Shown here: piece after piece, positions 21,481-31,229 of the stretch | Numbering within the stretch: position 1 is the stretch's first letter | Layout: every line of letters begins with the position of its first letter | NCBI RefSeq assembly: GCF_009742725.1 | Contig: NZ_WPHG01000001.1 | Span: forward strand, 904,001-968,000 | Direction: 5' to 3' | Length of the DNA: 64,000 nt | Source of the DNA: Nitratireductor arenosus | Lineage (GTDB): Bacteria; Pseudomonadota; Alphaproteobacteria; Rhizobiales; Rhizobiaceae | The notes under the pieces: generated by a model | Told to the model about the DNA's origin: nothing | Database searches by the model: none | Seen by the model: only the letters and a program-made list of their open reading frames with translations | Translations under genes and position numbers: made by a program

Positions 21481-22050
21481 TCACCGCGACAGCGAAATCG
21501 GCTGGCCGGACGTCATCTGGCCGTCGAAGCGTTCAGCACCGGACGAATAGAGCCGGGCGAGCACGCCGCCGCCGGCGTCGTAGAGCGAAAGCTGCTTGCC
21601 GGCGACGTTCCAGGATTTCACGCCGTCGAGCGGTGCCGGACAACGCAGCGGCCCGGCCCGAAAGCCCTGGCCGAACTTGGTCTGCGGCGTGGCGACCCGG
21701 CAGGACTGGCCGGAGACAGACGCGTTCCAGACACCGGCGACGCTACCGACGGTCAGTTCGGCCGCCGTCGCGGGAGCCCCGGGCAGTTCGGCCGGCGCGT
21801 CGGGGTCGAGCGCTGCGACCTCCGTCTCGCCTGACTCCGTGGCTGTCGAGGGCGGCTTGGGGAAACTCGACGGGTCGGTCGGCCCGGTCGGCGCGGGCGG
21901 CGGCAACTGTCCGGCTGTGACCGTACCGGCAGGCGCCGGATTGAGCGGTTCGGGCCGTGAGCCGAGCGAGCCGAGCCGGGAACTCTGGCATCCGGCGAGC
22001 GCGACGGCACACAGCGTCAGCACGAGCGGGCCGGAAATCGAAAATCGCAT
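21481..22050 (-). CDS. omp19: Omp19-type outer-membrane lipoprotein, AprI/Inh-family protease inhibitor
   Basis: The 189-residue product has a lipoprotein signal with lipobox L-A-G-C followed by Q-S-S-R-L-G, a Pro-rich linker, and a C-terminal beta-barrel (about 100-189) containing G-V-W-N-A-S, A-T-P-Q-T-K-F-G-Q-G and A-G-P-L-R-C-P. This matches Brucella Omp19 across the whole domain; Brucella Omp19 is a surface lipoprotein that inhibits proteases. Start 22050 is preferred over ATG 22053 because the GGAGG is then about six bases away. The function here is by homology. Confidence 0.9.
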   Translation of the reverse strand: MRFSISGPLVLTLCAVALAGCQSSRLGSLGSRPEPLNPAPAGTVTAGQLPPPAPTGPTDPSSFPKPPSTATESGETEVAALDPDAPAELPGAPATAAELTVGSVAGVWNASVSGQSCRVATPQTKFGQGFRAGPLRCPAPLDGVKSWNVAGKQLSLYDAGGGVLARLYSSGAERFDGQMTSGQPISLSR

Positions 22051-22150
22051 CATAGTCCTCCGTGGGAACTCGCGACGGGACACGCCCCGCGGTCACGAGT
22101 TCAATCGCGACAATCATGGCAATGTTGCGGTTAATTGCACGATGGCATGG

Positions 22151-22618
22151 TTAAATTTGGGTTTCCGCCGTCGAATCTTCTCGCGATATAGCGCGGCTGG
22201 GCACGAATATATAGCCCGAAGGGCCGACGATGTGGCATTCGCGCAAGCCGTGCGGCTTGTCGAGCGTCCCCGAAAGGATGGTCGATCCCGCGCTGCGGGC
22301 GCGACCCTCGATGCGATCGGGATCAACGCCGTAGATCCGGATTTCCATGCCGACGCCGCGCCATTCGGCATCGACGACGACCCCCGCCATCTCGTGGTCG
22401 GCATAGCTATGGTCGGCATGCAGCATCAGAACCGAACCGGCGATTTCGACGGCGGCGAAATCCTCATCCGCATAGATCGTGTTGGCGCCGATCACCTCGC
22501 GGAAGAACCGTTCCATCGGATCGATCTCGGGCACGAGAAGGTTGAGACCGATGCCCCGCGGCAATGACCGCCCGAAATCGTCCGCCGGCATCCACGGGTC
22601 CTTGCCGCGCTTTTTCAA
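22151..22618 (-). CDS. VOC-superfamily (glyoxalase-like) protein
   Basis: A 155-residue single-module protein with a glyoxalase/bleomycin-resistance pattern: G-I-G-L-N-L-L-V-P-E-I-D-P-M-E-R-F-F at the start and C-H-I-V-G-P-S-G-Y-I-F-V-P near the end. The likely start is TTG 22618, six bases from GGGAGG; an internal ATG at 22591 is the alternative. The substrate is unknown. It is about 100 bp upstream of omp19. Confidence 0.7.
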   Translation of the reverse strand: MKKRGKDPWMPADDFGRSLPRGIGLNLLVPEIDPMERFFREVIGANTIYADEDFAAVEIAGSVLMLHADHSYADHEMAGVVVDAEWRGVGMEIRIYGVDPDRIEGRARSAGSTILSGTLDKPHGLRECHIVGPSGYIFVPSRAISREDSTAETQI

Positions 22619-22815
22619 AGCCGCCTCCCTTGGCGATCCATGCCGACCAGATTGTCACGACCGCACCGGCAAAGCCCTTATCTCGTTTGCCATGAAACGT
22701 CGAGCATCGCTCAATCGGCTCGGCCTTGACGGCGCCGGCGCGCCGGTCTCGCCTGCTTGACGTCGCCGCTCGCCCGTGGCGTAGGATAGGCGGGGCATTG
22801 ATGGGGGATTGGACA

Positions 22816-23388
22816 ATGCGCGGATTGCGGGCGATCTTGGTACTCATGACAGCAGCAGGACTTTCCAGCGCCGCCGCCGCCGGTTCGATCGCGGACAAGG
22901 GCGTTGAGGCCGAAAACCATGTCGCCGCCGGTGATCCGACCGCGGCCATCGAAACCCTCGACGCCGCCATTGCCGAGATCTGGGACGCCATGCCGCTGAC
23001 CATCCGCAAGGCGGTGCCCGTCGACAGCGCCACCGGCTACGGAGTCTACGCCCGGCGCGACAACACGATCTACAAGATCGGCGAAAAGGTCCTCGTCTAT
23101 GTCGAGCCGATCGGGTTCGCTTACGGGCGCGGCCCGCTTGGCGACCGGCTGATCTCGCTCGGCGTCGATCTCGCCATTCTCGACGCGAACGGCGACAAGG
23201 TTTTCGGCAAGGAAGACTTGATGCGCCTCGAACTGCCGGTCCGCTACCGCAACCGCGAGTTCTTCCTGACGCTCAACATCAATTTGGAAACTCCGCCGCC
23301 CGGAAAATATACCGGCCGTTTCCTGCTCAAGGACAATCATTCCGACAAAACGGCCGAATTCGAGATCCCCTTCGAGGTCGCGGGCTGA
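22816..23388 (+). CDS. Conserved secreted protein, unknown function
   Basis: The 190-residue product has a signal peptide (M-R-G-L-R-A-I-L-V-L then S-S-A-A-A-A-G) and a mature domain starting with a helical A-E-N-H-V-A-A-G-D-P-T-A-A-I-E-T-L segment, then a beta-rich part with Y-K-I-G-E-K-V-L-V-Y-V-E-P and G-K-Y-T-G-R-F-L-L-K. The architecture recurs in Hyphomicrobiales hypothetical proteins without a known role. A GGGGGA site seven bases before ATG 22816 favours this start over the in-frame ATG at 22801. Confidence 0.72.
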   Translation: MRGLRAILVLMTAAGLSSAAAAGSIADKGVEAENHVAAGDPTAAIETLDAAIAEIWDAMPLTIRKAVPVDSATGYGVYARRDNTIYKIGEKVLVYVEPIGFAYGRGPLGDRLISLGVDLAILDANGDKVFGKEDLMRLELPVRYRNREFFLTLNINLETPPPGKYTGRFLLKDNHSDKTAEFEIPFEVAG

Positions 23389-23494
23389 TCCACAGCAGTT
23401 TCATCGCCGTGGCGGGAACGCGATGCGTTCTGCTGCGTTCTTCCTGGTGTTGCCTTCGGGGCCGGGCCCCGGGCGTCAAGCCGGAGAAAAACAT

Positions 23495-23656
23495 ATGCTC
23501 AAATGGATTTTCATCCTTCTCGTCGTCGCGGCCGTGGCCGGCCTGCTCGGAATGAACTCGCTCGCCGGCGCCGCCATGACCGGCGCCAAGGTGCTGATCG
23601 CGATCGCGCTGATCCTGTTCCTGCTGGTGCTGTTCGGTCTGGTGGCGATCGCCTGA
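23495..23656 (+). CDS. DUF1328 (YtjA-type) small membrane protein
   Basis: A 53-residue protein almost entirely of two hydrophobic helices with the family pattern [22 protein letters not shown]1328 proteins are conserved inner-membrane peptides, often stress-associated, of unknown function. GGAG at 23482-23485 precedes the ATG. It lies between the secreted protein and dapF, all plus strand. Confidence 0.85.
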   Translation: MLKWIFILLVVAAVAGLLGMNSLAGAAMTGAKVLIAIALILFLLVLFGLVAIA

Positions 23657-23735
23657 CGCGCCCGACGCTTCCTTGCCGGCCGCGCGTCTGGTAATTGCGG
23701 CCCCGTTCCGCCATATAGGGGCCGGATCGACAGGC

Positions 23736-24626
23736 ATGACCGGCATGGACGAACGCCCACCTTTTGCGAAGATGAACGGGCTCGGCAACGAGATCATCGT
23801 GGCCGACATGCGCGGGCGCGCCGACCGGGTTGCGCCGGCCGCCGCGCGCGCGCTCGCCGCCGATCCGGCGACCCGCTTCGACCAGATCATGGCGATCCAC
23901 GACGCAAAAACACCGGGCACGGCGCATTATATCGAAATCCTCAATTCCGACGGTTCGTCGGCACAGGCCTGCGGCAATGGCATGCGCTGCGTGGTGCAGG
24001 CGCTGGCGGCCGAAACCGGCACGCGCCGCTTCACCTTCGAGACCGTCGCCGGCATCCTCAATGCCGAGGAGCACGCCGACGGGTCGATTTCCGTCGACAT
24101 GGGCATGCCGCGTTTCGGCTGGCAGGACATTCCGCTCGCCGAGGAGTTCCGGGATACGCGCATGATCGAGCTGCAGATCGGCCCGATCGACGCCCCGGTA
24201 CTGCATTCGCCCTCCGCCGCCTCGATGGGCAATCCGCACGCAATCTTCTGGGTCGACGAAGATGTGTGGAGCTACGATCTGGAGCGGTTCGGGCCGCTCC
24301 TGGAAAACCATCCGATCTTCCCCGAACGCGCCAACATCACCATCGCCCGGGTGACCGCCCCGGACGCCGTCACCATCCGAACCTGGGAACGCGGCGCCGG
24401 TCTGACGCGGGCCTGCGGCTCGGCCGCCTGCGCGACAGCGGTCTCGGCCGCCCGCACGCGCCGCACCGGCCGCATCGTCACCGTGACCGTGCCGGGCGGG
24501 CCGCTGGCGATCGAATGGCGCGACGACGACCATGTCATCATGACCGGTCCGGCCGAATGGGAGTTCTCCGGCCGCTTCGACCCTGCGACCGGAGCCTGGA
24601 CCCGCGACGCGGAAGGCGTGGTCTGA
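23736..24626 (+). CDS. dapF: Diaminopimelate epimerase
   Basis: Converts LL- to meso-diaminopimelate for lysine and peptidoglycan synthesis without cofactor. The 296-residue product has the two catalytic Cys motifs, A-C-G-N-G-M-R-C (Cys79) and A-C-G-S-A-A-C (Cys227), and the start [12 protein letters not shown] 23745 is an equally possible start. The stop overlaps the mtaB start (TGATG); dapF-mtaB-ftsY is a conserved order in Hyphomicrobiales. Confidence 0.96.
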   Translation: MTGMDERPPFAKMNGLGNEIIVADMRGRADRVAPAAARALAADPATRFDQIMAIHDAKTPGTAHYIEILNSDGSSAQACGNGMRCVVQALAAETGTRRFTFETVAGILNAEEHADGSISVDMGMPRFGWQDIPLAEEFRDTRMIELQIGPIDAPVLHSPSAASMGNPHAIFWVDEDVWSYDLERFGPLLENHPIFPERANITIARVTAPDAVTIRTWERGAGLTRACGSAACATAVSAARTRRTGRIVTVTVPGGPLAIEWRDDDHVIMTGPAEWEFSGRFDPATGAWTRDAEGVV

Positions 24627-25906
24627 TGGCGGTCGACATCGTCACCTTCGGATGCCGCCTCAACACCTACGAATCGGAGGTCATGCGCCGCGAGGCCGAC
24701 GCCGCCGGTCTCGGCGAGCTCGAAGGCGGCGTGGTCGTCTTCAACACCTGCGCCGTCACCGGTGAGGCGGTACGCCAGGCCCGGCAGGCGATCCGCAAGG
24801 CCAGGCGCGAGAACCCGCAGGCGCGCATCGTCGTCACCGGCTGCGCCGCACAGACCGACCCCGATGCCTTCGCGGCTATGGACGAGGTCGACCTTGTGCT
24901 CGGCAACGAGGAAAAGCTGCACAGCCACAGCTACCGCGCCCTGCCCGATTTCGGCGTCAACGACACCGAGAAGCTGCGCGTCAACGACATCATGTCGGTC
25001 ACCGAGACCGCCGCCCACATGGTCGACGCCATCGAGGGCCGCGCCCGCGCCTTCGTCCAGGTGCAGAACGGCTGCGACCACCGCTGCACCTTCTGCATCA
25101 TCCCCTATGGCCGCGGCAATTCACGCTCCGTGCCGATGGGCGCCGTCGTCGAGCAGGTGAAGCGGTTGGCCGGCAATGGTTATCGCGAAGTGGTCATTAC
25201 CGGCGTCGACATCACCAGCTACGGCGCCGACCTGCCCGGCACCCCCCGGCTCGGCCGGCTGGTGCGCACCGTGCTCAAACAGGTGCCCGACCTTGAACGG
25301 CTGCGGTTGTCCTCGATCGATTCGATCGAGGCCGACGACGACCTGATGGAGGCGCTCACCACCGAGACCCGGCTGATGCCGCATCTCCACCTGTCGCTGC
25401 AGTCCGGCGACGACATGATTCTCAAGCGCATGAAGCGTCGCCACCTGCGCGACCATTCGATCCGTTTTTGCCAAGAGGTCCGCGCTCTGCGACCCGACGC
25501 CGTCTTCGGCGCCGACATCATCGCCGGTTTTCCCACCGAGACCGAAGCGATGTTCGAAAATTCGTTCAAGATCGTCGCCGAATGCGGCCTGACTCATCTG
25601 CACGTCTTCCCCTTCAGCCCACGCGAGGGCACCCCAGCCGCCCGCATGCCGCAGCTCGACCGCCGCATCGTCAAGGACCGCGCCGCCCGGCTGCGCGCGG
25701 CGGGCGAGGCCGCCTATCGCGCCCACCTCGACACACTTGTCGGCTCCACGCAGAAGCTCTTGATCGAGCGCGACGGGATCGGCCGCACGGAAGGCTTCGC
25801 CCTTGCCGCAGTCGACGCCGGCGCGCCGGGCGAGATCGTGCCGGCGCGCATCGCCGGCCATGACGGCGCTCTGCTGAAAGCCCAATTCCTGGCCAAGGCG
25901 GCCTGA
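24626..25906 (+). CDS. mtaB: tRNA (N6-L-threonylcarbamoyladenosine(37)-C2)-methylthiotransferase MtaB
   Basis: Radical-SAM enzyme that converts t6A37 to ms2t6A37 in ANN-decoding tRNAs. The 426-residue product has the N-terminal UPF0004 domain with three cluster Cys (F-G-C-R-L-N, F-N-T-C-A-V-T, T-G-C-A-A-Q), then the radical-SAM triad C150-x3-C154-x2-C157 and H-L-H-L-S-L-Q-S-G-D-D. The G-C-R-L-N start distinguishes MtaB from MiaB and RimO. The start ATG overlaps the dapF stop. Confidence 0.93.
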   Translation: MAVDIVTFGCRLNTYESEVMRREADAAGLGELEGGVVVFNTCAVTGEAVRQARQAIRKARRENPQARIVVTGCAAQTDPDAFAAMDEVDLVLGNEEKLHSHSYRALPDFGVNDTEKLRVNDIMSVTETAAHMVDAIEGRARAFVQVQNGCDHRCTFCIIPYGRGNSRSVPMGAVVEQVKRLAGNGYREVVITGVDITSYGADLPGTPRLGRLVRTVLKQVPDLERLRLSSIDSIEADDDLMEALTTETRLMPHLHLSLQSGDDMILKRMKRRHLRDHSIRFCQEVRALRPDAVFGADIIAGFPTETEAMFENSFKIVAECGLTHLHVFPFSPREGTPAARMPQLDRRIVKDRAARLRAAGEAAYRAHLDTLVGSTQKLLIERDGIGRTEGFALAAVDAGAPGEIVPARIAGHDGALLKAQFLAKAA

Positions 25907-25917
25907 CGGACCAAAGC

Positions 25918-27735
25918 ATGGCATTCGGATTCATCAAGAAGGTCTTTTCCTTCGGTCGCAAGAAGGTCGAGGATCGCGACGAGGACGGAGCACCGCTGCC
26001 TGAGACGGCGCAGCCGGACGATGCGGCAACTGCGGCCCAAGACGCAGCGGTCACGCCGGCCGGGGCGACCGAAACCCTCGAGCCGGCAGCCCCCGAACCC
26101 GCGGACCAAGAGCCCGTCCGGCCCGAGCCGGACGACGAAGCCGGAACCGAGCACCGCAGGGACGATGGGCCGGAGGCCCGGCCGTCGGACATCGAGAAGA
26201 TCACGGCCAGGGCGCCGGATCAGGACGGCGAAGAATCCGATGCGCCCTTATCGGCCCCGGAGCACCCGGACGCCAAGCCGGTCGACCCGCCTGCACCGCA
26301 GACACCGGAAGACGAACCCGCCGAAGAGACCATTGACGCGGAGCCGCTGCGCCCCACGACCGCCGACGATACGAGCGATACGCGGGAAACGGCCGCACCC
26401 TCGCCAAGCGCCGGCTCCGAACCGATTGCCCCCCAACCGGCGGCCGCCGCGCCGGCCAGGCCCAGGGCCTCGATCAAGAAAGCCGACCGGCCCGCCTCGA
26501 CCCAAAAGCCGGAAGATGACCCCATTGCTCCCCGACCGGCTGAACGGCTGGCCGGCGACAAACCCGTTACGCCATCCGAGCCGGAGCCGGGCACCCCGGA
26601 GGCGACGACGCTACCGGAACCGGCTACGCCCGACATCGTGCCCGACGCCTCGCCCGACCAGCCTGAGCCGGCGCAAACCGAGCCGGATGCCGATCAACCG
26701 GCCGCGCCACGAGCCCCGCCAAGCCCGAACCCTGCCGCACCGGCCGGCAAGGTCACGGTGGCCAAAACCGTCGAGGCCAAACATGCGGACGAACCGGCAG
26801 AACCCGAGGCGGCGGCACGGCCGAGCTGGTTCCAGCGTCTGCGCCAGGGGCTGGCGCGCTCCTCGCGCGAGCTCACCGGCAACATCGCCGGCGTCTTCAC
26901 CAAGCGCAAGCTCGACGACGACGCGCTGCAGGATCTCGAGGACGTCCTGATCCAGGCCGATCTCGGCATGGAAACGGCGATCCGCATCACCGACACGCTG
27001 GCATCGGGCCGCTACGGCCGCGACGTGTCGGAGGAGGAAGTGCGCGCAGTGATGGCGAGCGAGATCGAAAAGGTGCTCGCGCCGGTGGCGCTGCCGCTCG
27101 AGCTCGACCTGTCGCACAAGCCGCATGTGGTGCTGGTCGTCGGCGTCAACGGCACCGGCAAGACAACCACGATCGGTAAGCTCGCCGCCAAGCTGACCGC
27201 CGGCGGGCTCGACGTGATGCTGGCAGCCGGCGACACCTTCCGCGCCGCCGCGATCGAGCAGCTCAAGATCTGGGGCGAGCGCACCGCCTCGCCGGTTGTG
27301 GCTTCCAAACTCGGCGCCGACGCGGCCGGCCTAGCCTACGACGCCTTCGAACAGGCCAGAGAGGCCGGCTCCGACGTGCTGATCATCGACACGGCGGGCC
27401 GGTTGCAGAACAAGGCCGAGCTGATGGCCGAGCTGGAAAAGATCGTGCGCGTGCTCGGCAAACTCGATCCCGAGGCCCCGCATACCGTGCTGCAGACCGT
27501 CGACGCGACCACCGGCCAGAACGCGCTCAACCAGGTCGAGATCTTCCGCAACATCGCCGGCGTCAACGGTCTGGTGATGACCAAGCTTGACGGCACGGCG
27601 CGCGGCGGCATCCTGGTCGGCATCGCGGCGAAGCACAAGCTGCCGGTCTATTTCATCGGCGTCGGCGAACAGGTCGACGACCTCGAACCCTTCTCGGCCG
27701 GCGATTTCGCCAAGGCGATCGCGGGCGTGGCGTGA
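25918..27735 (+). CDS. ftsY: Signal recognition particle receptor FtsY with long acidic N-terminal region
   Basis: GTPase receptor that docks SRP-ribosome complexes at the inner membrane. The 605-residue product has a ~300-residue Glu/Asp/Pro/Ala-rich low-complexity A region after a short basic start ([13 protein letters not shown]), then the NG domain (300-605) with [22 protein letters not shown] and [10 protein letters not shown]. The acidic region is long even for alphaproteobacteria. It is 11 bp after mtaB and its stop overlaps ispZ. Confidence 0.96.
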   Translation: MAFGFIKKVFSFGRKKVEDRDEDGAPLPETAQPDDAATAAQDAAVTPAGATETLEPAAPEPADQEPVRPEPDDEAGTEHRRDDGPEARPSDIEKITARAPDQDGEESDAPLSAPEHPDAKPVDPPAPQTPEDEPAEETIDAEPLRPTTADDTSDTRETAAPSPSAGSEPIAPQPAAAAPARPRASIKKADRPASTQKPEDDPIAPRPAERLAGDKPVTPSEPEPGTPEATTLPEPATPDIVPDASPDQPEPAQTEPDADQPAAPRAPPSPNPAAPAGKVTVAKTVEAKHADEPAEPEAAARPSWFQRLRQGLARSSRELTGNIAGVFTKRKLDDDALQDLEDVLIQADLGMETAIRITDTLASGRYGRDVSEEEVRAVMASEIEKVLAPVALPLELDLSHKPHVVLVVGVNGTGKTTTIGKLAAKLTAGGLDVMLAAGDTFRAAAIEQLKIWGERTASPVVASKLGADAAGLAYDAFEQAREAGSDVLIIDTAGRLQNKAELMAELEKIVRVLGKLDPEAPHTVLQTVDATTGQNALNQVEIFRNIAGVNGLVMTKLDGTARGGILVGIAAKHKLPVYFIGVGEQVDDLEPFSAGDFAKAIAGVA

Positions 27736-28391
27736 GTGGCATGAACCAGCAGATATTCGAACACGAACCCGACAACCCCAAGCGCAAAGCGATGAATCCG
27801 CTCCTGAAACTGGTGCTGGAGCTGGGACCGCTGGTGGTTTTCTTCTTCGCCAATGCGCGCGGCGAGTGGCTGGCCAAGGTTTTTCCGGCCCTGGCCGCGT
27901 TCGGCGGACCGATCTTCATCGCCACCGGGCTTTTCATGATCGCCACCGCGCTGTCGCTGGGTGTGTCCTGGCTTCTGGTGCGCTCGCTGCCGATCATGCC
28001 GCTGATCTCGGGCGTAGTCGTGTTCGTTTTCGGCGCGTTGACGCTGTGGCTGCAGGACGACACCTTCATCAAGATGAAGCCGACCATCGTCAATTCGTTG
28101 TTCGGCGCCGTTCTCCTTGGCGGCCTGCTGTTCGGTCGTTCCCTGCTCGGCTATGTCTTCGACCAGGCCTTCAAGCTCGACGCAGAGGGCTGGCGCAAGC
28201 TGACCTTCCGTTGGGGTCTGTTCTTCTTCTTCCTGGCCGTTGTCAACGAGATCGTCTGGCGGTCTTTTTCCACCGACATATGGGTGGCCTTCAAGGTCTG
28301 GGGCATCATGCCGATCACGCTGATCTTCACCTTCAGCCAGATGCCGCTGATCATGCGCCACTCGCTCGACGACCAGTTCCGCAAGGGGTAA
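27732..28391 (+). CDS. ispZ: Inner membrane-spanning septation protein A (YciB/IspZ)
   Basis: A 219-residue protein with about five to six membrane helices and the family motifs [28 protein letters not shown] and W-V-A-F-K-V-W. YciB/IspZ is linked to septation and envelope integrity; its mechanism is unknown. GTG 27732 overlaps the ftsY stop, and ATG 27741 is an alternative. ftsY-ispZ linkage is common in Hyphomicrobiales. Confidence 0.93.
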   Translation: MSGMNQQIFEHEPDNPKRKAMNPLLKLVLELGPLVVFFFANARGEWLAKVFPALAAFGGPIFIATGLFMIATALSLGVSWLLVRSLPIMPLISGVVVFVFGALTLWLQDDTFIKMKPTIVNSLFGAVLLGGLLFGRSLLGYVFDQAFKLDAEGWRKLTFRWGLFFFFLAVVNEIVWRSFSTDIWVAFKVWGIMPITLIFTFSQMPLIMRHSLDDQFRKG

Positions 28392-28395
28392 GGCG

Positions 28396-29010
28396 ATGCG
28401 TTTCATCGACAACCGCGAGGAATTGCGCGACCACTACAAGACGCCCAGCGACCGGGCGGTCCGCAAGGAACTGGGCGCGCTCGACGGACATTGCCGCGCC
28501 TTCATCGAAAAAAGCCCCTTCGTGCTGATCGGTTCGTCTGGCGGGGCGGGCAATGGCGACGTCACGCCCAGGGGCGACCGGCCGGGCTTCGTCGCCGTCC
28601 TCGACGACACCACGCTCGCCATTCCCGACCGGCCCGGCAACAACCGGCTCGACACGCTGGAAAATGTGATCGCCAACCCCGCCATCGGTCTGCTGTTCCT
28701 CATCCCCGGCATGAACGAGACCTTGCGGGTCAACGGCCGCGCGCGCATCACCGTGGACGAGGCGCTGCGAGAGCTTCTTGCCGTCGACGGCAAGAAACCG
28801 GCCACGGTAATGATCGTGTCGGTCGAGGCCTGCTACATGCACTGCGCCAAGGCGTTCATGCGCTCCGCGCTCTGGGATCCGCAATCCTGGCCGGCACGCG
28901 GCGCTATGCCGACGCTCGGACAGATTCTGACGGACCAGCTCGCCATGACCACGCCGGCCGACCATACCGACCGGGCCCTGGAGGAGGGTTATCGCAAGTC
29001 GATGTGGTGA
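28396..29010 (+). CDS. Pyridoxamine 5'-phosphate oxidase-family flavoprotein
   Basis: A 204-residue protein with the split-barrel flavin-binding fold: I-E-K-S-P-F-V-L-I-G-S-S, G-D-V-T-P-R-G-D, D-R-P-G-N-N-R-L-D-T-L and V-N-G-R-A-R-I-T. It resembles the MSMEG_1061-like subgroup, thought to bind FMN or F420; the reaction is unknown. It starts four bases after ispZ, so it is the last gene of the dapF operon. Confidence 0.82.
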   Translation: MRFIDNREELRDHYKTPSDRAVRKELGALDGHCRAFIEKSPFVLIGSSGGAGNGDVTPRGDRPGFVAVLDDTTLAIPDRPGNNRLDTLENVIANPAIGLLFLIPGMNETLRVNGRARITVDEALRELLAVDGKKPATVMIVSVEACYMHCAKAFMRSALWDPQSWPARGAMPTLGQILTDQLAMTTPADHTDRALEEGYRKSMW

Positions 29011-29026
29011 CCTCTGCCCCGCACGC

Positions 29027-30067
29027 TCAGAGCCATTCGATCCAGCGGCCGTGATAGTCGCAATGGGCGAGCCGTCGGGTTTCGCCGCCCGGCCATACCG
29101 TCAGGCTCAACGTCGCATGCGGATCGCGGGTATCGACAGGCTCCATGGCCACCCGCGCGATCGGATTGTCCGGGCCTGCCGCGTCACCCGCCGTGTCAAG
29201 CGCCGCCTCGATCCTCGCCTTGGTAGCCGCCGGCAGATATTGCCACATGATGGTGTGAAACAGCACCAACCCCGTTCCCGGTTTTCGCGCCGAAAGCTGG
29301 CGGTCCACAAAATCGGCCGCGTCGGCCTGCTGTACTGAAAACGGCGTCTCCTCGGCAAGGCCGATCGCGGCGTCGAGGCGTTGCAGCCGCGCCTGCTGAT
29401 CGGGCCACACATAGGAGCGCAGCCGCAGCCTCTGCGCCGGGTCGTGGCAGTCGATCGGGCGGATGTCACTGCCGGCGCGCGCGACGATCTCGATGGCTGC
29501 ATCGAGCGGCGGTGTCTTGCCGCGAACCTCCGATTGGAGCCGCACCGGCGAGGTGGTCTCGCCCCAGCGTGATGCGCCGTAATCGTAGTGGAACCGGTCG
29601 AACAACAGATTGAGCCCCGCGCTGGAGCCGATCTCGGCCACGGCGACCGGCCGGTCGAGTTCCCGCGCGGCGGCTAGGAGTCCCGGCAGGATCATGCCGG
29701 CGCGGGCGATCTCGTTGGTCTGCGGCGCGCTGTCGAGCGCGCGTACCAGCGCCTCGTCATTGCGCCGGATCGCGGCGTCGAGCTCGGCGCGGAAAGTCGG
29801 CTCCGCCACCCGCGCCGGCGGATAGAGCCCGGCCAGGGCGTCGTCCTCGCCCGCCAGGACCAGTGCGTGCAGCCCGCCGCACAGCCTGAGCGCAAGCGCG
29901 TCGGCGCGTGGATCGCCGTCCCATTCCAGAACCGCCAGACCGGTCACGCTGGAGCGATCGAGTATTGCGGCCAGGGCCCGGCACAGCCGCGCCGTAAACG
30001 GCGAGCCGAGCGCAGCGCATCCTGCCGCCTGACGTTCGAAATCGGCCCGGATATCATTCTGTCTCAT
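29027..30067 (-). CDS. DUF2332 family protein
   Basis: A 346-residue protein with features of DUF2332: E-W-D-G-D-P-R-A-D-A-L-A-L-R-L-C-G-G-L-H-A-L near the N-terminus, V-A-V-A-E-I-G-S-S-A-G-L-N-L-L as a likely SAM-type glycine loop, and V-L-F-H-T-I-M-W-Q-Y-L-P. The E-I-G-S-S-A-G motif suggests a methyltransferase-like fold, but no activity is known. It is convergent with the flavoprotein gene, 16 bp apart. Confidence 0.82.
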   Translation of the reverse strand: MRQNDIRADFERQAAGCAALGSPFTARLCRALAAILDRSSVTGLAVLEWDGDPRADALALRLCGGLHALVLAGEDDALAGLYPPARVAEPTFRAELDAAIRRNDEALVRALDSAPQTNEIARAGMILPGLLAAARELDRPVAVAEIGSSAGLNLLFDRFHYDYGASRWGETTSPVRLQSEVRGKTPPLDAAIEIVARAGSDIRPIDCHDPAQRLRLRSYVWPDQQARLQRLDAAIGLAEETPFSVQQADAADFVDRQLSARKPGTGLVLFHTIMWQYLPAATKARIEAALDTAGDAAGPDNPIARVAMEPVDTRDPHATLSLTVWPGGETRRLAHCDYHGRWIEWL

Positions 30068-30096
30068 TGCGCACTCCAGGCTCGGGACCTAAATCG

Positions 30097-30192
30097 TCAT
30101 ATGTCGTCGGGATTGGAAAACGGCGCGCCACCGCCGCCTTCCTGCACCTGTCGCTCATGCGCCAGCATCCAATGCACGCGCGGATAGGTCAT
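30097..30192 (-). CDS. Possible 31-residue small protein, unrecognised
   Basis: Minus-strand frame from ATG 30192 to TGA 30097 encodes a peptide with M-T-Y-P-R-V-H-W and a Gly run. Just upstream, another minus-strand frame ends at 30189 with F-V-G-D-E-K-W-I-C-F-N-P-G and overlaps it by ATGA. Neither has a clear start context or known family. They could be a tiny gene pair or debris of a decayed gene. The rest of 30068-30364 shows nothing else recognisable. Confidence 0.2.
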   Translation of the reverse strand: MTYPRVHWMLAHERQVQEGGGGAPFSNPDDI

Positions 30193-30364
30193 GCCGGCAG
30201 GCTAAAACCTTTCAGGCCCGGATTGAAGCAAATCCATTTCTCGTCTCCTACGAAACCCGGTTTGACGTCGCGAGACCCTACACGCCTTGCGTGCCGGCGT
30301 CCGGTCGCTAAACTGCGGCCCGAACCGGCCGCGACGGCCGGGACGCTGCCCCCAGGAGCTCCAG

Positions 30365-31162
30365 ATGTCGAAATTGCTGTCAACGTTCGCCGCGCTTGCC
30401 GCCCTCGTCTTCGTCCCGCTTGCCGCCCAGGCGCAGGACGTTCCCGATCTCGGCGGCCGCACGGTCGTGGTGGTGACGGAAAACGCCTACCCGCCGCTGC
30501 AATTCGTCGATCCCAAGACCGGCGAGCAGATCGGCTGGGAGTATGACGCCATGGCCGAGATGGCCAAGCGGCTGAACTTTTCCGTCGAATATCAAAACAC
30601 CAGCTGGGACGCGATGATCCAGGCCGTGTCCGACAGCCAGTACGATCTCGGCATGACCGGCATCACGATCCGCGACGACCGCAAGGAGAAGGTCGACTTC
30701 TCCGACCCTTACATGCATTCGGAAATGCGCATGCTGGTGCGCGCCGACGAGGAACGGTTCGCCGACGAGAAGGAATTCGCGGCCAAGGACGACCTTTTGA
30801 TCGCCGCCCAGCCAGGCACCACGCCGTTCTACGTCTCCGTCTACGACGTTCTCGACGGCGACGAGGCCAATCCGCGCATCAAGTTGTTCGAGACCTTCGG
30901 CGCGACCGTGCAGGCGCTGCGCGCCGGCGATGTCGACCTCGTACTCACCGACGGCGTTGCCGCCAACGGTTATGTCGCCGCCTCGGACGGCAAGCTGAAG
31001 GTGATCGGCGGCCCGCTCGGCTCGGAGGATTTCGGCTTCATCTTCCCGAAGGGCTCCGATCTGGTCGAGCCTTTCAACGCCGCGATCACGGCGATGAAGG
31101 CCGACGGCACCATCGACGCGCTCAACAAGAAGTGGTTCCTCGACTACAAGCTGGGACAGTGA
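30365..31162 (+). CDS. ABC transporter periplasmic binding protein, polar amino acid type (SBP_bac_3)
   Basis: A 265-residue protein with a signal peptide ending A-Q-A-Q and a family 3 solute-binding fold: [40 protein letters not shown]. These proteins capture amino acids or opines. AGGAG before ATG 30365 sets the start. The cognate permease follows after 67 bp; no ATPase gene is adjacent. Confidence 0.9.
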   Translation: MSKLLSTFAALAALVFVPLAAQAQDVPDLGGRTVVVVTENAYPPLQFVDPKTGEQIGWEYDAMAEMAKRLNFSVEYQNTSWDAMIQAVSDSQYDLGMTGITIRDDRKEKVDFSDPYMHSEMRMLVRADEERFADEKEFAAKDDLLIAAQPGTTPFYVSVYDVLDGDEANPRIKLFETFGATVQALRAGDVDLVLTDGVAANGYVAASDGKLKVIGGPLGSEDFGFIFPKGSDLVEPFNAAITAMKADGTIDALNKKWFLDYKLGQ

Positions 31163-31229
31163 TGCCCGGCAGCGCCCGCGTGCGCCGCAAGGGCGGAAGC
31201 GGGCACTTGCCTGAAAGCGCCAAAACCTG

